DNA from: Pirellulales bacterium
GTDB taxonomy: Bacteria; Planctomycetota; Planctomycetia; Pirellulales; JALHPA01
DNA length: 7,074 nt
NCBI GenBank assembly: GCA_022842745.1
Contig: JALHPA010000057.1
Coordinates: 1-7,074, forward strand
Direction of reading: 5' to 3'
Both the position numbers and the translations under genes were made by a program. Shown here piece after piece: positions 6,006-7,074 of the stretch (position 1 is the first letter of the stretch; each line of letters opens with the position of its first letter). Under the pieces are notes generated by a model. That model was not told the origin of the DNA. It saw only the letters and a program-made list of their open reading frames with translations, and made no database searches.

Positions 6006-6203
6006 ATGCTTGTACTTAGTCGGAAACCGGGGCAGGCTTTGGTCATAGCCGGGGAGATTACCATTACCGTGCTGGAAATGGGGCGGGGGCGGGTGCAACT
6101 GGGGATATCGGCCCCGGCGGAGCTGCCGATCCACCGGCAGGAGATTCACGACCGCATCGTGCGGGAAGAGCAGTTGGCGGCGGAGTGCGAGTTGGCGATG
6201 TAG
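6006..6203 (+). CDS. csrA: Carbon storage regulator CsrA (RsmA/RsmE)
   Basis: A 65-residue dimeric RNA-binding protein that controls translation and stability of mRNAs by binding GGA motifs in leaders. The sequence starts with the family hallmark MLVLSRKPGQ. It continues with the beta strands EITITVLEM, GRVQLGISAPAELPIHRQEI and the C-terminal helix HDRIVREEQL. The RNA-binding residues Leu4, Arg6 and Arg44 of the E. coli protein are at the same positions here. The length is normal (61-75). The ATG at 6006 has a strong AAGGAG 5 bases upstream, although the frame is open further upstream to 5856. In many bacteria csrA sits beside fliW and flagellar genes; neither is visible here. The gene is 211 bp after epmA and converges on the minus-strand gene that ends at 6278. 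Confidence 0.96.
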   Translation: MLVLSRKPGQALVIAGEITITVLEMGRGRVQLGISAPAELPIHRQEIHDRIVREEQLAAECELAM

Positions 6204-6206
6204 GTT

Positions 6207-6226
6207 TGGCCATGTCGCGTTGGCCA
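6207..6226. terminator. Weak hairpin between convergent csrA and the CaMKII-AD gene
   Basis: TGGCCA at 6207-6212 and again at 6221-6226 can pair into a 6-bp stem with an 8-base loop, 3 bases after the csrA stop. There is no U run on either strand, so it is at best a weak or Rho-assisted termination element. The rest of the 74-bp convergent gap (6204-6277) shows no better candidate. Confidence 0.2.
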
Positions 6227-6277
6227 CGGACGCGGTGGGGCGTCGGGCGCAGGAGCGGGAATCGACTCGCCGGCCGG

Positions 6278-6682
6278 TCAGGAGGCGGGGGTCGAACGGT
6301 GGACGTGGACCATTTTCCAGCGGCCGCCGTGGGCGCCGGATTGGTACTGCCAGACGCGGGTTTCTTCGACGCGGACGGTGACGGGGACGCCGTCGGCATT
6401 CAGCTTTTGCACGAGGCGGGTGTAGGCCACGACGGCGGCTTCGTCGCCGAGTATGCGGACTTTGGGGTTGGCCATCGTGACGTTGCGCGGTCCGCCGCCG
6501 CCTGCGAGGTCGAAGTAGAACTTATGGAAATCCATTCCGACGACGAGGTGGCCGAGGGCTTCTGGCTCGAAGCAGGTGAGGTCCTCTGCGCAGAGGGAGC
6601 GGTAGGCGTCCCAATCGCCGGTGAAGATGCTCTCCAGCAAGCGGTGGTTGAACTGCAACAGCTCTTCGGGGGTGGCGTGCAT
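6278..6682 (-). CDS. CaMKII association-domain / SnoaL-like (NTF2 fold) protein
   Basis: A 134-residue single-domain protein resembling the calcium/calmodulin-dependent kinase II association domain (PF08332, NTF2-like superfamily). In bacteria these domains occur as stand-alone oligomeric proteins of unknown function with a deep pocket. Recognisable parts are LLQFNHRLLESIFTGDWDAY near the N-terminus, LCAEDLTCFEPEALGHLVVG, MDFHKFYFDLAG, the NPKVRILGDEAAVVAYTRLV strand pair, and the C-terminal EETRVWQYQ and WKMVHVHRS. The ATG at 6682 is chosen because the domain begins at once there; the frame is open to a GTG at 6757, but that adds a low-complexity Ser/Pro/Thr stretch and overlaps thyX. No Shine-Dalgarno precedes 6682, as the 25 bases upstream are pyrimidine-rich on this strand. 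The gene follows thyX after 25 bp and may be translated from the same message. Its role is unknown. Confidence 0.85.
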   Translation of the reverse strand: MHATPEELLQFNHRLLESIFTGDWDAYRSLCAEDLTCFEPEALGHLVVGMDFHKFYFDLAGGGGPRNVTMANPKVRILGDEAAVVAYTRLVQKLNADGVPVTVRVEETRVWQYQSGAHGGRWKMVHVHRSTPAS

Positions 6683-6707
6683 CGTGCGGAGGTGGGAAGG
6701 GGGAGGA

Positions 6708-7074
6708 TTAGTGGTTGCGGTCGGGAACAAGGAGGCCGAGGGCGATAAGTTTTTCACGGCACTCGTCGCGTTCGCGGGAGCGGAGTTTGCCCTGCCATTC
6801 GGGGTCTTGAACGGCGAGAAAATCGGCTTCCGTCGCGCGGGGGGCGCGCTCTTCCACCAGGCGGTCGATCAGCCGCCGGATCAACTGGCGGTCGAGGCGC
6901 GTGAGGGTCATCCCTTCCAGGCGAAAGTCGGCGAACGCTTCCCAGGTCAAGGGAAAGAGGGGCTGCACGATCTGTTCGCCGATTGTGCGGGCGTATTCGC
7001 GGATTTCGAATTGGGCATGGGCGTCCATGCGCAAAGCGAGGAAGTGCAGCAGGTTGTGCAGGTCGATCTTCCAG
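6708..7074 (-). CDS. thyX: FAD-dependent thymidylate synthase ThyX, C-terminal part (N-terminus beyond the window)
   Basis: The last 121 residues of ThyX, which makes dTMP from dUMP using methylene-tetrahydrofolate, FAD and NADPH. The frame is open through the right edge (first full codon ends at 7073), so the internal TTG at 7034 is not a start. Visible is WKIDLHNLLHFLALRMDAHAQ followed by FEIREYA, the ThyX C-terminal flavin/dUMP-binding region. The Arg in LALRMD corresponds to T. maritima Arg174. The Asn163/Arg165/Asn169 positions of that enzyme read Asp/His/His here, the DLHNLxHF variant that I recall from a proteobacterial/Rickettsia-type ThyX group. The segment PLTWEAFADFRLEGMTL is also typical. 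After it comes a charged tail of about 65 residues, longer than in T. maritima. The upstream motif with RHR is outside the window. The gene precedes the CaMKII-AD gene by 25 bp on the same strand. Confidence 0.88.
   Translation of the reverse strand, partial: WKIDLHNLLHFLALRMDAHAQFEIREYARTIGEQIVQPLFPLTWEAFADFRLEGMTLTRLDRQLIRRLIDRLVEERAPRATEADFLAVQDPEWQGKLRSRERDECREKLIALGLLVPDRNH

Noticed and set aside
6185..6748. 187-residue plus-strand open frame over the CaMKII-AD gene
   Set aside because: Antisense shadow: the minus strand encodes a clear CaMKII association domain and the end of ThyX.

Overview
The window comes from a GC-rich bacterial chromosome (roughly two-thirds G+C by eye) with dense, mostly short-spaced genes. 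The gene set is a glycan-modification block, an EpmA-type lysyl ligase, CsrA, a ThyX-type thymidylate synthase and a CaMKII-association-domain protein. Together with the style of the FkbM-TPR protein, this suggests a Planctomycetota (Pirellulales-like) chromosome. That assignment is an inference from gene families; no rRNA or other lineage marker is present.

Left part (1-4651), surface-glycan block. On the minus strand is the N-terminal 248 residues of RmlD (dTDP-4-dehydrorhamnose reductase), which runs off the left edge. Divergent from it, on the plus strand, are four genes. They are a CmcI/rhamnosyl O-methyltransferase-family enzyme (878-1549), a small class I SAM methyltransferase (1565-2188), a larger FkbM methyltransferase fused to C-terminal TPR repeats (2378-3613) and a GT-B-type glycosyltransferase (3629-4651). 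Three methyltransferases of three different families next to a rhamnose-synthesis gene and a glycosyltransferase suggest a locus that makes and O-methylates a deoxysugar-containing surface glycan. The short divergent intergenic region carries a 7-1-7 palindrome that could be an operator.

Middle part (4652-6203), translation and post-transcriptional control. epmA (4751-5794) encodes the ligase that puts (R)-beta-lysine on elongation factor P. It aligns without gaps to the E. coli enzyme from about residue 98 to its C-terminus. A 211-bp spacer follows and then csrA (6006-6203), with a strong Shine-Dalgarno that lies in the loop of a small predicted hairpin containing GGA, a layout compatible with CsrA autoregulation.

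Right part (6204-7074), minus strand. A probable two-gene unit holds the 3' end of thyX (running off the right edge) followed 25 bp later by a small CaMKII-association-domain/SnoaL-like protein. It converges on csrA.

No rRNA, tRNA, CRISPR array, insertion sequence or phage gene is visible. I see no clear evidence of a wholly new system. The most interesting items are the three-family methyltransferase/rhamnose locus, the FkbM-TPR fusion, the csrA leader hairpin and the G8 homopolymer tracts inside the glycosyltransferase and epmA.
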